Source: Callipepla californica brunnescens (Eukaryota > Chordata > Aves > Galliformes > Odontophoridae). Taken from it: a DNA stretch of 64,000 nt. Of the stretch, positions 1 to 12,840 are shown one piece after another. How positions within the stretch are numbered: position 1 is the first letter of the stretch; each line of letters begins with the position of its first letter. The stretch spans positions 29,803,720 through 29,867,719 of the forward strand of contig JALIRH010000007.1 of NCBI GenBank assembly GCA_023055505.1, read 5' to 3'. A program made the translations under genes and the position numbers. Under the pieces are notes generated by a model. The model saw nothing but the letters and a program-made list of their open reading frames with translations, ran no database searches and had not been told where the DNA came from.

Positions 1-837
1 GCATATAAGTCAGAGGAATGCCAGAAAAGGAGCAGCTCCATGCTTTCTACAGCTTTGCTCCTACTGTCATACTCCGGAGAACATGCTTGCTACACATGAA
101 AGTCAGGGCCATTTCATTTCTATTTATAAGTTCTATTATTATGATTTCAACTAGTCAAGTGAGTTTCCTGTGAACAATGGGAAACTTAAGTTTTTACTAT
201 ATCAAGTAGGCAGTAAGTAAAATGTGTTACACGGAGTTATACTTGAGGCATATCTCACTGGAATGAAACAAAGGTCATCAGAGAAAAATACTAGCACTGC
301 TGTTACAGGTGACTATAGAATAACTTATCAGCATAGAAACTCTTTTTTAATATTATGTCACATTATTCCAGTTTTTTAAAAGATTATCTCTTCTGATTTA
401 ATTCATGCACTTCATAGACATTGTTGTCACAACTAGGGAAATAACTTTTCCCCCATTCTTCTAGCAGAGATATTTTATGCTTTCAGACAAACACCTCTTT
501 GGGATCTGTCAGGGATAAGAACTCCTCTTAGGAAATAGAATATATACCATACCCAAAGTTGTCCTGAATATGATATTAAAGTGTAGAAAATGTATTGAGG
601 AGTACAAACAAAAAACAACTGTACATTTTAGAAGGTTAATCAGCCAGTTAAAATTATGCCATGTGATAAAAATAATTTTTTGTGGTTTCTAAATTGAGGA
701 GATATATTACTTTGAGTATCACTATATAGCTTTTGTTAAGTAAGAGGAGTGAAATCTTTTTGTTCAACTTTGCATTTGATGTCATTTAAAGGCAGAAGAA
801 ATAATAAGTTTAAATGAACTACTAAGCCTATATTGGG
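1..837. other. Unique AT-rich noncoding sequence
   Basis: No repeat family, RNA gene or credible coding frame was recognised. All open frames are short and lack homology that I recognise. Confidence 0.6.
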
Positions 838-1046
838 TTGGTTATTGGGAAAAAATAATTCTCAGAAAGAGTGGTGAGGTATTGTAACAGTTTGCCCAGG
901 GAGGAGGTGGAGTCTCCAACCCTGGAGGATTTCAAGAAAAGAGTAAATTTTGCACAGAGTTACATGGTCTGGAGTGGTCACACACATGTGACAGATGATC
1001 TTAGTGGTCTTTCCAACTTTAACGATTCTATGATTCTGCAATTCTA
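838..1046 (+). mobile_element. CR1 LINE, 3'-terminal fragment
   Basis: About 210 bp match the CR1 3' UTR. Visible landmarks are the 'TTCTCAGAAAGAGTGGTGAGG' type block at its start, the 'TTGCCCAGGGAGGAGGTGGAG' type block, and the terminal octamer repeats 'GATTCTATGATTCTG' near 1023-1040. The coding region is absent, as expected for a 5'-truncated retrotransposon copy. The orientation is + because the octamer tail lies at the right end. The antisense frame over this piece is not a gene. Confidence 0.9.
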
Positions 1047-4000
1047 AGCCCAAGTGATGAAACAAAAATCTGTATTTTAAGTATTATTTAGAAGAACGTA
1101 TGAAGCTGAACTGATGACACAAGACTTCTGAGCACTTTGATTTTTCAGCAGTAAGGAAAGTTATATTTGGCATCACTGTAGGCCTTCTGATGTTGTGCTA
1201 CCATTTTGTGAAGGAAAAGAAAAGGAGCCTGCAAAATATCTTCTCATTACATTCACTGAACTTAGAATGGTCACTGACTTTAATCATGATCAGTTCACTT
1301 GGTTTCAAATTAAGGGAGTGGTAGTGAAAAAGTATAGATTTATTATCAATATCCATTCTCATAAAGATTTAACATGCAATATAAAATACACATTTCCATT
1401 AACTTTCTTTTCTGTTTTTATTGTTTCATACACACATATTTCTCTATCACATCACAGAGATCTCTCATTTTTACTCTCAAGGAAGCAGGAAAAATTTTCA
1501 AAAATTCAGGCCAGGCTCTGATGTCCCATCAACATTTCAGAGTTTTACTGAACTTCCCACTAGAACAGCAGATGCCATTGTAAAAATCTAGCTGTTGGAT
1601 CTGAAACATCTTCAAAACTCTGTACTATAGTGGTAGAGGTAAACACCTTATTATTCCTGAAATCCTTTCTCAAGTCACCTTTCAGATTAAGTGCTGAGTT
1701 CTCTAAACAGGGGAAAAGCTGCAATTGCTGCAGCTGATCAGTGATTATATTTATTTACTTTCTCTTAATTTCCCCTCTTCTTTGTTCATCATGTTCTATA
1801 GGGAGTGTTCTACTTTAGGATTGGCACCCACTTTTATTAGCAGAGTGAGCAGGTTTGGAAAATAAGCCTGATACTCTTTCTCTTGATTGCATGGGAATTC
1901 CTTGGGGGTCTCATATCTAAACAATGATATAGATAGATAATGCTTAGCTCATGAATTCTTTCCAGATTATGGCCTCAAACTTCTATCTCCTTGTTTCCTT
2001 ATTAGCTTAGGGTTGAGCATAAGAGGCTATCAAGTATACCAAAAGGGATTAGTCCTGCAGAGGACTGCAGGTCCTGAGTTACTGTTGGAGGTGCTCCTCC
2101 AGAGCAGGGACTGTGCTCATTCCAATAGGATTCAAATCTCTCTCCAACACAAGAAAACACTGGAAGAAGGGGGGAACTTCTTATATCTGACATTCACATC
2201 TAGCTGGAATTTGACCCTTTTTGTTAAAAACAACTTTTAGGAATGCTTGCCCTTTTTGGGGGAGAGACCATACTATGATATGCTCTGTGTTTATATTAGT
2301 CAATTGTTCTCTCAAAAATAATTTTCCCTTTCCTTTAATGACTTTGTAATAAGGTAGGCAGTACATTAGAATGTAGTTAGGGTGAAGAATTATGTTAAAG
2401 CCTTTCTTTCAGTAGAAGCATTTCTATTGGTTCTAATTATTAATTCAACCACTAACTCAGAGGGTAGGTGGGGGAACGATGAAAAGCAAAGCTACTCACA
2501 GGTTTCACTTTAATATGCTATAGATTTCCATGGATTTTACTACTCCTCTCTATAGATTTTTTTTTCTGCTTTGAAAACCTTCACAGGTTTAACTTCAAAT
2601 ATATTTATGGTGGCCTCTCTCCTGACCCCAAGCAGGTTCATCTGGTGATGCATATTATATAATGTGATTATAGAAGGTAAAACCAGGCTAATAAGGTACA
2701 GTGTGTGGAGTTCTTTAGTAGCTTTGATGTGTATATTTCAATTTTCAGACATGCCTGCAAAATGCAATAACTCTCCTCTCTGTTCTGGCAATGTTTGTAC
2801 TCCCTTTTTCACATTGCTGTGTTATTCTCAGCTGCCATGCGCTGTCCCTGTCTTGTTTCTCACAGGCATGTCCCTTTGGTCTTTTCAAACTTATAAATAC
2901 TTGAGATACTCCTACAAATTACTATGCTGATTAAAAATCCTTGATCATGTCATCTTTTAGCTGTTAAATGTACTGTCAAACAATGGAATCAGAAATATGG
3001 GGCTGCTGCAGTTATTTCACATTAATGCTTCAAGTTCAAACAAAGTGTCAAGATGACTAAGTACAAGGGATTTTCAGAATGCTTTAATGTTGCCTCATTT
3101 CAAATCACTTCATAAGCATCTTGGTAATGAGCTCAATAAATTCTGCTGGAAAAAAAATTCTTTCTACCAAAAAAAAATGTAGGTTGCTATTTTATAATTA
3201 GCCCTCTGGGCTTGTGGGAAGGAGTCTTATTTCCTGTTTGAAATCCACTTTGTTAGTGCTGTGATGCGGAGATAGCTAAATGAGTATGAAATATTGTAAT
3301 TAAGTACATCACAAGCTGTTTATCTTATCAGCAGTGTTTTTTCTTTAAAGGCTGGCTTGTTGACCACTGATGTGTTATCACAATTTTTCTCTGCTCCGAC
3401 AGCTTAATAGACAGAGGTTTACCATACGCTGCAGGAGAGAAGAGTGGAGGAAAGGCAGGAAACTAACATAACTGAAACTTGGTAGCTGTCTTTTGCTGGA
3501 GTAGGGATCTTTTCATTTGCTGTGAGTTGTTTATTCACCGAACAAAGTGAGTTTAGGAAATCTGTAGATTTGATGAAAGAACGTGATGTGACCCTTGGAG
3601 GTTTTGAGGCTGTGTGGTGAATCTCTGCATGTCCTGCTGAGCAGCCTGCCCTTGTTCATGACAGAAGCAGAAATCCAGACTGACTTCTACAAAAATGAAC
3701 TGGTTTATTGCTGAGTGGACTGGGTGACTGGGCATCTTTTTGCTCTCTGCTGTTATTCTAAAGGATTCATATTGTGATAATCTTCTGCCCTCCTACATTT
3801 CTTATAATAGTTCAGGCAGGTAGGATAGATGTAGCTCATAACACACTCATCTATAATATTAGTGTGCTTCTTGCAAGAATTTCTTGAAAATTTTCCCGGA
3901 GGCTGCATAGTGCCATTATGATTTAGTGAAGTGGTTAAGATTGCTTGTGAGATTTACACGGACATTACGTAACTTAATACTTGCAAGTATGTCAACCAAT

Positions 4001-7000
4001 TTGTCAGTGCACAGGTCCATGAACATCCCTTGTGTATTCCTTATGTTTTGTTTTGTAGTTGTCCCCATTTCACTCTTTTTTTTTTTTTTTCCAGTGGACA
4101 ATATATTCAGATGCCAAGCATCTCAAGCTTTTGCCAAACAGCTGCTCAGCCATACCAGCTTACAAGTCTTTAGATACAACAGCACAGCTCTGTGGATAGC
4201 CTTCTCAGTGCTTATAAAGGACGACTAGAAGTATTCCTCTATCCTCTGCTGAGTTGAGACATATATTCCAATTAATTTGACTAAGATTTGTATAGCTTTG
4301 GCAGTGCTGTTCTCAGCTACCAGGACATTCTTCTCCGTGTGATAGTATGTGTAGTCAAATAATTCCAACAGATTTGTGAGGGATAGCTTCCTGCTAGAAA
4401 AGCACTCATTATATCCCTTTTTTTTTCTTTCCATTTTTCTACTCATTTTACTCAGCACATTAATTTTAACAAATTTGCTAATTAAAGAAATCAGATTGGT
4501 TGGAAGATTCCCACATTTACCCTTAAAATATTGTTTTTTAATTCCTTTGGTATCAAGTCAGTTTTAATTTTAAATTGAAAGCAGAGTTTAATGTTTCCCA
4601 GTGCAGTATTCTTTTAGAAATATGTTTTTTCCACTCTATTCTTCCACTTACTCTGTTGAAATTTCAGTTTAGCAGTGTATCTTCCCAAAATATAGATTAC
4701 TCTCCCTATATGAAGATGAGTACTCAGAATAAAGTTAATATTTCAACTATGATTTTATCTTCCCTGGAGGTTCTTTCCTCATGTTGATTATGTCTGTTTT
4801 ATTGCTGACAGGCTTTCTGTTCTAAATATATTTAAAGAAAATAATTAGTAGTAATTCTATACTTCTGGAAGAAGTTTCCCACGATGTTTTATTGACTGAG
4901 TGATAGCATTATATTTAACTTGTCAAATTTTAATCGCTCTCTCATTTTTTTTTCTAATAAGCACTATACACTTTAAGCATCAAACCCAGCAGTTATGAAG
5001 CCCCCACCCACATGAAGTATTTAACATTTTTAATTCATTTTAAATTCTGTTAATATGTTTATATATTTTTAAAAACTTGTCTACACAGATACTGCTGAAA
5101 TGCACAGATTAATCTTTTCTCACTCTTGCAATGATGCTGAATTAGCATAAATTATTCTTACCCTTCATGTGTGGACCTTAATTTTTAAATATAAAATAGT
5201 TTCTGCATAATTCTTAGTTCAAATCAAGCACTTCTTTTCTTCATCCCTAACAATTCATACTTCTTTTGTGACCAAGGTTTGAGTACTACACATCTAGTAA
5301 GTTAATGTATTAATTATAATTACTGTTAGATTTTTTATCATGAACAAAATTTCTATGAATCTTATAAAATACAGTTGATAAAGAAAATATTCTTTATTTG
5401 ATTTTGTTTTAATGGACCTTTTTCCCTGAAATATTCACAAAGTTGTTTTGGAATGGACCATTTTTTCTTTCAAACCAGTTTCAGGCCTCTAGTAATTCTC
5501 CATTAAGTGATGCATTATGGGAAAGTAAAACACCACTGTACTCCACTGGCCTCATAATTACATAGTCTGTGGGAAAAATCCATCCAGATGGCAGGTGATC
5601 CACTGAGATCCAGATGCGCTCTTTTTAAGACTTTTTAATGACTATGAATGCTCTACCAGCTCATAAAATCATCCAGCCCTTTTAAGACTCTAGCCACACA
5701 GTACTTGATGACTGCAGGCAAATTTTCGTACCTGTTTCTAAAATATTTTAAATAGATTTTTTTCCTATTCTTGTTTTACTGCTTCCACATTTTCTGGCCA
5801 TTAGTTTAATTGATTTATGACCTTTTCTTGATATGCTGCAGAGTAAAACATAGGGGTGAATGAGCTGTACCTATAATCCTGCTGCATAGCTTGATTAACT
5901 CTCTTTAATGGTCCTTAATAAACTAAAACACCCCAGCTTTTTAAGGGCCCTGAGTAGACATTCAGGCTCTAATTGCTCTGACCACATTATAGCTATATTT
6001 TCTGTAATCTTTCATTTACAACTTCTTCCACCATCTTCTAGAGTTATTCACAAAAATATCCTCATCTCCATTCTGAAGTATTATGTGGATATTTCTAAGA
6101 ACCTGCACACTGACATGATGTAGACTGTTGTCGCCATCATGAGCCCCAGTACTTTTGACAGGATGCAGGAGATCTTGTTCTTGACACTGATCACTGAAGA
6201 ATTGCTTTTAGTGGTTACCTGTTCCACCTCCCTGAATGTAGGAGTCAACAGAGACTAGCTTAGTCTTACACAAGTGATCTTTGACCATCTTCAGAAAGAT
6301 TTGGTTCTTTGTTAAGACAGGCTTCTAACATCATTTCAAATGAAATAATCTACTGATACCTTTATAGAGTTGGCAGAAATTGGGTATAGAACACTCTTGA
6401 TCTAGATAAGCATCTGGACAATTAGTGATGGATTCTATATAATATGAAATGGCACTAGATAGCTTTGTAGGCAATCAATCCATGTTTGAAAAGTTCAACA
6501 CCACTTGGAGACATCTACAATCAAATATTAATATGGTTGGGTCTGCATAACATTACAGATATCTGAAACATCTTTATAGTCAGCGGAGAGCCCTCAATTT
6601 GATCACTGGAAACTAGAGAGTAATTCTGTCTCTTATTACTAGTGAGGGGTGAAGCAATTAGAACATGCCCTAAACTGACATAGTGAGGTACAGCAACAAG
6701 TTCTCTTTTGCTAGGAGGATTTTAAAATTTGAAGGTGCAGCCAAAACTTGGATTTTATTCCTTTTCCTTATCTGGATAATATAGAATTAGAACTTGTTAG
6801 AAATGGTATGTATTTTTGATAATGATATTGTCCAAATATGGGCATATCATTATTTAATACCCTGCAAATATAAATGTATAGCTAATTTTGTATAGTATTG
6901 TCTTTGGAATCTCCATAAACATCTGTTTTTATTAGCCAATTGGTTACTGTGACATAGCAAAATGTTATCCTTAATGAGAATATATTACTCTGTTTTTTCT

Positions 7001-9269
7001 TCTGGGCCATTTATAATCTCTCTGAATATAAAACTTTTATATTATGAATACAAATCAATATGCCTAGATACTTTTAGTCTTGTCTCACCTTTACATTTGC
7101 TCAGTTTGATTGCTGAATTTATGATGGCTTATTTGCTTAAAGTCTTATACGTTAGCAGCTTAAACTCTGTATTTTACAGATGGTAACATACAAATTGAGT
7201 TACTCTACAATTGCCTAGTATGGTAATTGTCTCATGTGTACCCTGTGAAACCATAAAATACAGAATCATTATTCACTGTATGTACATGTTGGGTTTTTGT
7301 TTTGTTTTTAATTTCTATGTAGTCTGCAAGGGATTTTAAAGATAGTTCAAGAAGCTGAGACGACATCTCTAGCTGTAAAGGCAGTAAAATTCTACTGTTA
7401 ATGGGAGTACGTGGTCTCTGAAGGCTTGAACTTCAGCTAGTGACATTTAAGACACATAAAAACAGTAAGGGAATTTAACTGTTGAAACACATAACCTAAA
7501 TCAGATTGTGGAATTTTTATCAAGTAAGGCCTTAACAAAAGCTAAGACAAATATTTGCATGAAGCACTTTAGCTATAATTTACTCTCTTTTTGTCAATGA
7601 GATGTAATAAATGATTTTTCAGTATCTTTTCCAGTCAGGTTTACTTTAACTTATATGCTTATTTACATTCCCTAAGAGAAGTTTGCCCGTTAGTTTAGAA
7701 ATGAGAAACAAAATACGAAGATTTTAGACAAGAAAGATCAGTGTTATCTCTGATCTTAGGCTTTTGATAATAGTTTTAAAATTGTTGTTCTGACCACAGG
7801 AGAGATTAGTCTTTAAGCAGTAACAAAATTTGTTGAGAACAAGTATACCACGAACATATCTAACATCAGTATTCAATGGCTTTGCTATGGATAACTAACA
7901 TAATTATTCTCAAAATCCATTAGACAGTATAAGGCAGATTCTGCTGTCCATTCTACCACATTTAAGTAAGATAAGTACTACGTGCCATAAACAATACCCA
8001 CATCAAATGACTACTCGTTAATATGAGCAAAACCAGCTGGATATATATTGTAGAAATTTACCTTATTTCTTTTGAGGATCAGTTAACTCCTATTGAATCA
8101 ATAATTTCCATATAGCTAAATCTAAATTTTTGTTCTGGAAAGTTAGCAATTGTTTCCCTTTGAAATAAAGAAAAAAAATCTTTAATTTCAGTACATTATA
8201 CTTAGCTGAAGAAGAGTTTTGCTACCTAAGAGTCCGCTCTTTGGTAATCCCCCCTATCAAAGCAAACCAGAAAGTTGAAGTCTAATTTTATACAGTTGGG
8301 AAAACATAGATCCAAATAAGTAAGCTTTTCTTGAGAACATTTTGGCTCTGACATTGAAAGTTTTATTCCACCTATCAAGAGTGAGAAAGTAATTACAAGA
8401 AGAAAGAAGATTCTGCTATGTTTAATGTCACTTAATTCACAGTTAGTATTCTGTCTCTAAAGTAACCAATACCATATGCATTGATATCACTTATATATAG
8501 TTATCAACACAGACCAAGGTTAGATTATCCTGTTATGATGTTCTGCTATGGATATTTCTGTGATGTATCCAAGCAGAATATTATCTCTTAAAGATATTTT
8601 CTATATTGACATTTTATCAATTGAAAGAGTAAAAGAGTATTTCAGAAGGTTAGAAATTCTGAGTTATTGTTGCCAAGTGTGAAGTCAGAAAATAATGAGA
8701 ATCTAATATGAAATGCAAATTAAGTCATACTAGCAATAATATATAACTCTGTCTCGCAGAACATCCTCATAGTGGGAGAAATGATCATGTCCAATAATCC
8801 AAGCTCAGGCAGAATTTGCTATGAAACACAATTTGTTTCATGCTTTTTCAAAAGTGAGTGACCTACAGAGTAGGCACACATGACTGGAGAAATGCAACAG
8901 TTTATATTTCCTACAAGTCAACTCAAGTTCTCTCCCTTGCTTCCTCATTGATTGAGTATTCCAGAGTTCACAGCCTATATGATCATTCTAAGTTTTGTAT
9001 TACATTCCCCACTCCTATTTACTGTTTGGTTAACCCTTCTCTGTTCTCCTATTATATTTTTTTTTTTTTTAGTTCGTACCTATTATGGTATGCTGGATAA
9101 CCTCTCACAGTTAACCTTACCCTCTGACTATTATTCAAACCACAGAACTGATTTGCACTGGTACATCTCCCGATGTTAATCAGAAATGCAGGTCTTCTAT
9201 TCTGCAAGCAGGAATTTAGCATCATAACATCCTGTTGTTATCCAAAAACAATATTTATTTCCCCAAAAT
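1047..9269. other. Unique AT-rich noncoding sequence, 8.2 kb
   Basis: I recognise no mobile element or RNA gene. The stretch holds homopolymer runs, including T15 at 4076-4090 and T14 at 9057-9070. The longest open frames are about 100 codons (3926-4228 and 1195-1521, both +) with no recognisable domain. Codon composition simply follows the AT-rich background. Part of 6100-6700 is slightly less AT-rich but matches no family I know. Confidence 0.55.
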
Positions 9270-10292
9270 AGATAAGCTCAGGAAATGTGGGATAGATAAG
9301 TAGACAGTGAGATGGATTGAGAAGTCGTTGACTGGAAGAGCTCAGAGAGTTGTGATCAGTGGTTGGAGGCTCGTAGCTAGGGTATTCCTCAACTGTTGGC
9401 ACTGGGTCCGATCTTGTTTAATATCTTCATCAAAGACCTAGATAAAAGGATAGAGTACAGCCTCAGCAAGTTTGCTAATGATACAAATGTAGTAGTTGAC
9501 CCACCAGAAGTCTCTGTAGACATTCAGAGACCTAGATAAGCTGGGGAGTTGGGCAGAGGGAAACTTTATGAGGTTTATCAAAGGAGAGTGCAGAGTCCTA
9601 CACCTGGGGAGGAATAACCAAACACAGCAGTACAGGTTAAGGGCTGATCTGCTGGAAAGAAGCTCTGTAGAGAAGGATATGGATGTCCTGTTGGGTGACA
9701 GGTTGACCATGAGCCAGCAGTGTGCAGTAAAAAGACTGTGGCCAGCAGGTTAATGGAGGTCATCCTCCCTCTCTACTCTGCCCTGCTGAGGCCACATCTG
9801 GAGTACTGTGTCCAGTTCTGGGCTCCTGAGTTGAAGATAGACAGACTCTTCTAGAGAGAGTCCAGAGGAGGGCCACAAAGATGATGAGGGGCCTGGAACA
9901 TCTCCCTTATGAGGAAAGTCTGGGAGACCTGGGACTACTCAGCCTTGAGATGCAAACAGTGAGAGGGAATCTTATCAATGCTTATTAATTTTTAAAGGGT
10001 GGTAGTCAAATGGATGGGTCATGCTCTTTTTGGTGGTGCCCAACAACAGTACAAGGGGCAATGGGCACAAACTGGAACACAGGAAGTTCCATAAGAACAT
10101 GAGGAAACATTTCTTTACTTCAAGGGTGATGGAGCACTGGAACAAGTTGCTTGGAGAGTTTATGGAGTCTTCTTTTATGGAGATATTCAAGACCCACCTG
10201 GATGCTTTTCTTTGTAACCTACTCTGGGGAAACTGCTTTAGCAGGGGGTTAGACTACTCCCTTCCGACACCTATGATTCTGTGATTCTGTGG
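9270..10292 (+). mobile_element. CR1 LINE, end of RT domain plus 3' UTR
   Basis: This is a CR1 copy of about 1.0 kb that is continuous with the consensus to its 3' end. It begins within ORF2 reverse transcriptase, near the region encoding the 'GRAQRVV' block (about 9330-9350). The catalytic motif normally read as F-A-D-D appears as F-A-N-D around 9468-9479. Thumb and connection sequence follow, then the block for '[11 protein letters not shown]' (about 9795-9825), the 3' UTR, and the octamer tail at about 10268-10290. Stops and frameshifts break ORF2 into pieces, so it cannot encode a working RT. The short ORFs on both strands here (for example 9438-9710 minus, 10021-10284 plus) are by-products of the element. 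Confidence 0.93.
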
Positions 10293-10529
10293 AATAGATA
10301 ATTTTAACAGCATAGATGGCAAATTGGCAATTGCAAATCTGTGCATACAGTCATGAAGGACAACTGCATATTAAGACAGAAGAAATTCTCAGTTGTTTCT
10401 GTAACACTCCACTATAATTCAACTAACTGCATAGCTGATGGTGTCAGTGGTTGTTGACAGATGTAAAGACTGCAGCTAGTACTCTTCACTTCATCTTCAA
10501 GAATGACACAATGAACTGTAGGTTATGGT

Positions 10530-10562
10530 TCACTTTCATAACTCTATGATTCTACGATTTTT
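10530..10562 (+). mobile_element. Possible CR1 tail remnant
   Basis: The octamer-like series 'CTCTATGATTCTACGATT' resembles the tandem 3' tail of CR1. The sequence to its left does not clearly match the CR1 3' UTR, so this may be a very short 5'-truncated insertion or a chance match. Confidence 0.35.
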
Positions 10563-11993
10563 CATCACTGTGATGCTTTACTGTGCCTGCTGTTCAAGAC
10601 GAATAGAAATTCTTTGTGAAGACATATTCTCTCTTAGCTTGCCTGTTTTGTGTCTTCTTCCAAAACATTTACTATTTATCCCAAAATCTAAAACAAAAAA
10701 CCCTACCAACCCACCTTCTCTTTGTTCTGTACAGAGAATTAGTTTTATAAGTTTAGCTTTATGAGTTACAATATAGTACTAAAAATTTCGTCTCTGTATG
10801 AATTCAGCTAAGTGGAAGGATGTTTTAATTTCTTTCCACAGAATCAACAAACGTTTTCTGGTATCTTCACAAATGAGTTTCCCCCTGTGAACTATGCAGA
10901 TAATTTATTTGGCTTCCAATGATGTTCATGTTCAAATGACAAAGACTTCTCTTGGCAGCCAGCTCTTACTTGGTGGTGAATCTCTGCAACCCAATGGAAT
11001 TTTATTTTTAGGAAAGATGAATCACAGAGAAATTGTAGATTTTAATATCCTTACCCTGAGACGTTTCATTTTATTGTAGCTCATCACAACAGGTTTCTCT
11101 GTGGTGAAAATGTAGATGCCTGAACTAAACCAGAGGGCAGTCACTTAATTATTTTTGAAAGAATTCTCAATCTTTCTGTCAGCATAATCTTCTGAGAAGA
11201 ATCATTTCCGCTAGAACAATTATAATCAATAATCTTATATGCTAGTGATATAACTTCTGTGCCATTGTTTACCTGTCTGCCTTTGGGACTAGAACCATAT
11301 TGCGCTTAGATGCTGAAACTTTGTAAAATGTCATTATTTGACAGTTTAGCCATCTGCCCTCATCCAGATGCTACCATTCTCCTAGACTGATCTGTCACTG
11401 AATGAATACAAAAAGCACGGCAGTCTCTGGAATCCATTTATTGTGAAGCAGTGTACGTCTTTGCTAGCTCAGCTTTTTCCTCCAAAATGTGCATATTCAT
11501 TCCTCTTCTGAATATTTTGTCTAAAATGCTATTGGGAGCAATTTTTTTTTTTTTTTTTTAAGAATATGATGTAGGAGTTAAGCATTTTTTTTAAAGCAAA
11601 TCATTCCAGTTTTTTTATTCAATTTTTGCTATTTTTTGAATTAATGCCGCCCCTTGGATTTTGCTCCAAAATGTGAGAGCATATCAGCAGTTGCTGTATA
11701 TCAGATCAAGACAAGTTCTAGACAAGATGAATACTTTCATGTCTGTGCTTTTCCTCTTTCTTAAATTTTATCTTGTGAGAACATCAGCTGTTCCTGTGGG
11801 ACATTCTTTTCTTGCAAGTGGAATGTCTTGTCACTATATTGAAAACTTTTTGCAGTGTGTCTGTCTGTTTTTCTGTCTGTATTTCTTTCATAAATGCTGG
11901 AGTCCTAGGTCACTTTCTTTCCCCAAGTTAAAAAAAAAAAAACAGCAACAAAAAAACCCCACCATGTATAGAAGCATATAATTTCGAAAAAAA

Positions 11994-12025
11994 TAATATA
12001 TATATATATATAATATATATATATT
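11994..12025. repeat. (TA)n dinucleotide tract
   Basis: Alternating TA with one interruption (TAATAT). It adjoins an A-rich stretch and is about 270 bp from the mariner end. Confidence 0.9.
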
Positions 12026-12293
12026 AAGTCAACTAGGTATTTAATCAATTTCCTAAGGGAAAAGGAATCTTCTCAAGATGATTGAGGCCTACAACATTAA
12101 AATGTACTGGAGCCCTTTCAACAGAGATGAAATCAGAGCTGTACAGGAAACACAGAACAGAGGAACTTACTTATTTCCTCTGCTTGGAGTCTAAGTTTCT
12201 TAAAAACACATCATCAAGGCTAGGTAAAGAGTCACAGAGGCTATGAGTAGAAGTTGTATTTAGGAATTAAGTCTGTATGTCAATAAATATGTA

Positions 12294-12840
12294 GCTTGTT
12301 CTGAAAGTAATGCCTCCTATTTATTTCCATGGAGAGGCATTAGATCCAGGAGCACAATAACACTGTTAGATAGATCAAATTCTCAACTGCAAACAGTATT
12401 TTTCAACATACTCAACATCATTAACTGTGGATTTTTTACAGCAATGGCAAGAGTCTGCATGCCATCCCCTTAAAAATCTGTACAGCTAGAAGTGATCTTA
12501 CTGCAGCTGTTACCACTGCTGACACGCATCACCATCTCCTTACTGCGCTCACATCCACCAATTGGTCTCCACAGACATTCATGAAGTGCCAGAGAATATC
12601 AGCAGGTGGAATTCTTTCTGCGTGGAGGAATTCAATTCCACACTTTTTCTTCATATGCACTTTCATGTTAGGCACTGTTATGTCATACTTCCCCTCTGCT
12701 GCCATTTGTTGCATGGCAACAAAATATAACAGAATATTGGTAGGAAGACTCAACCTCTACTGCCATACCACTGATATCCACTTCTGACACTGTGGGCCAA
12801 CTTAATAAAATCGGAGGCATTACTTTCCAAGCAGTCCTCA
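12294..12840 (-). mobile_element. Internally deleted mariner (Galluhop/Mariner1_GG-like)
   Basis: The element is bounded by inverted repeats that share a perfect core: GAAAGTAATGCCTCC at 12303-12317 and its reverse complement at 12813-12827. TA dinucleotides lie near both outer edges, as expected for mariner target duplications. On the minus strand the right part encodes the start of a transposase (GTG/ATG-initiated frame 12753-12529), with a helix-turn-helix-like N-terminus ending in VRRW. After a stop, a second block at about 12520-12390 matches the transposase C-terminus ('MQ(A/T)L...' region). The central roughly 750 bp, with the catalytic DD(D) domain, is missing. At about 545 bp, against 1.2-1.3 kb for a full element, it is non-autonomous. 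The family name is from memory of the TIR and protein. Confidence 0.88.

Larger units (their letters stand above)
10293..12293. other. Unique AT-rich noncoding sequence
   Basis: No gene was recognised. The stretch contains a short CR1-like tail motif near 10536-10562, a T run at about 11542-11559, an A-rich tract at 11929-11957 and the AT dinucleotide tract at 11994-12025. The largest frame (11661-11981, +, 106 codons) ends in the A-rich tract as poly-lysine and glutamine and looks fortuitous. Confidence 0.55.

Noticed and set aside
4076..4228. Poly-T followed by CCAG and an open frame, resembling a 3' splice site and exon
   Set aside because: The open frame continues upstream through the T run, no matching donor or homologous protein sequence is recognised, and T runs ending in CAG are common in this AT-rich DNA.
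12708..12722. X-box-like GTTGCATGGCAAC
   Set aside because: It lies inside the mariner transposase sequence and lacks the full half-site spacing; best explained as transposon coding sequence.
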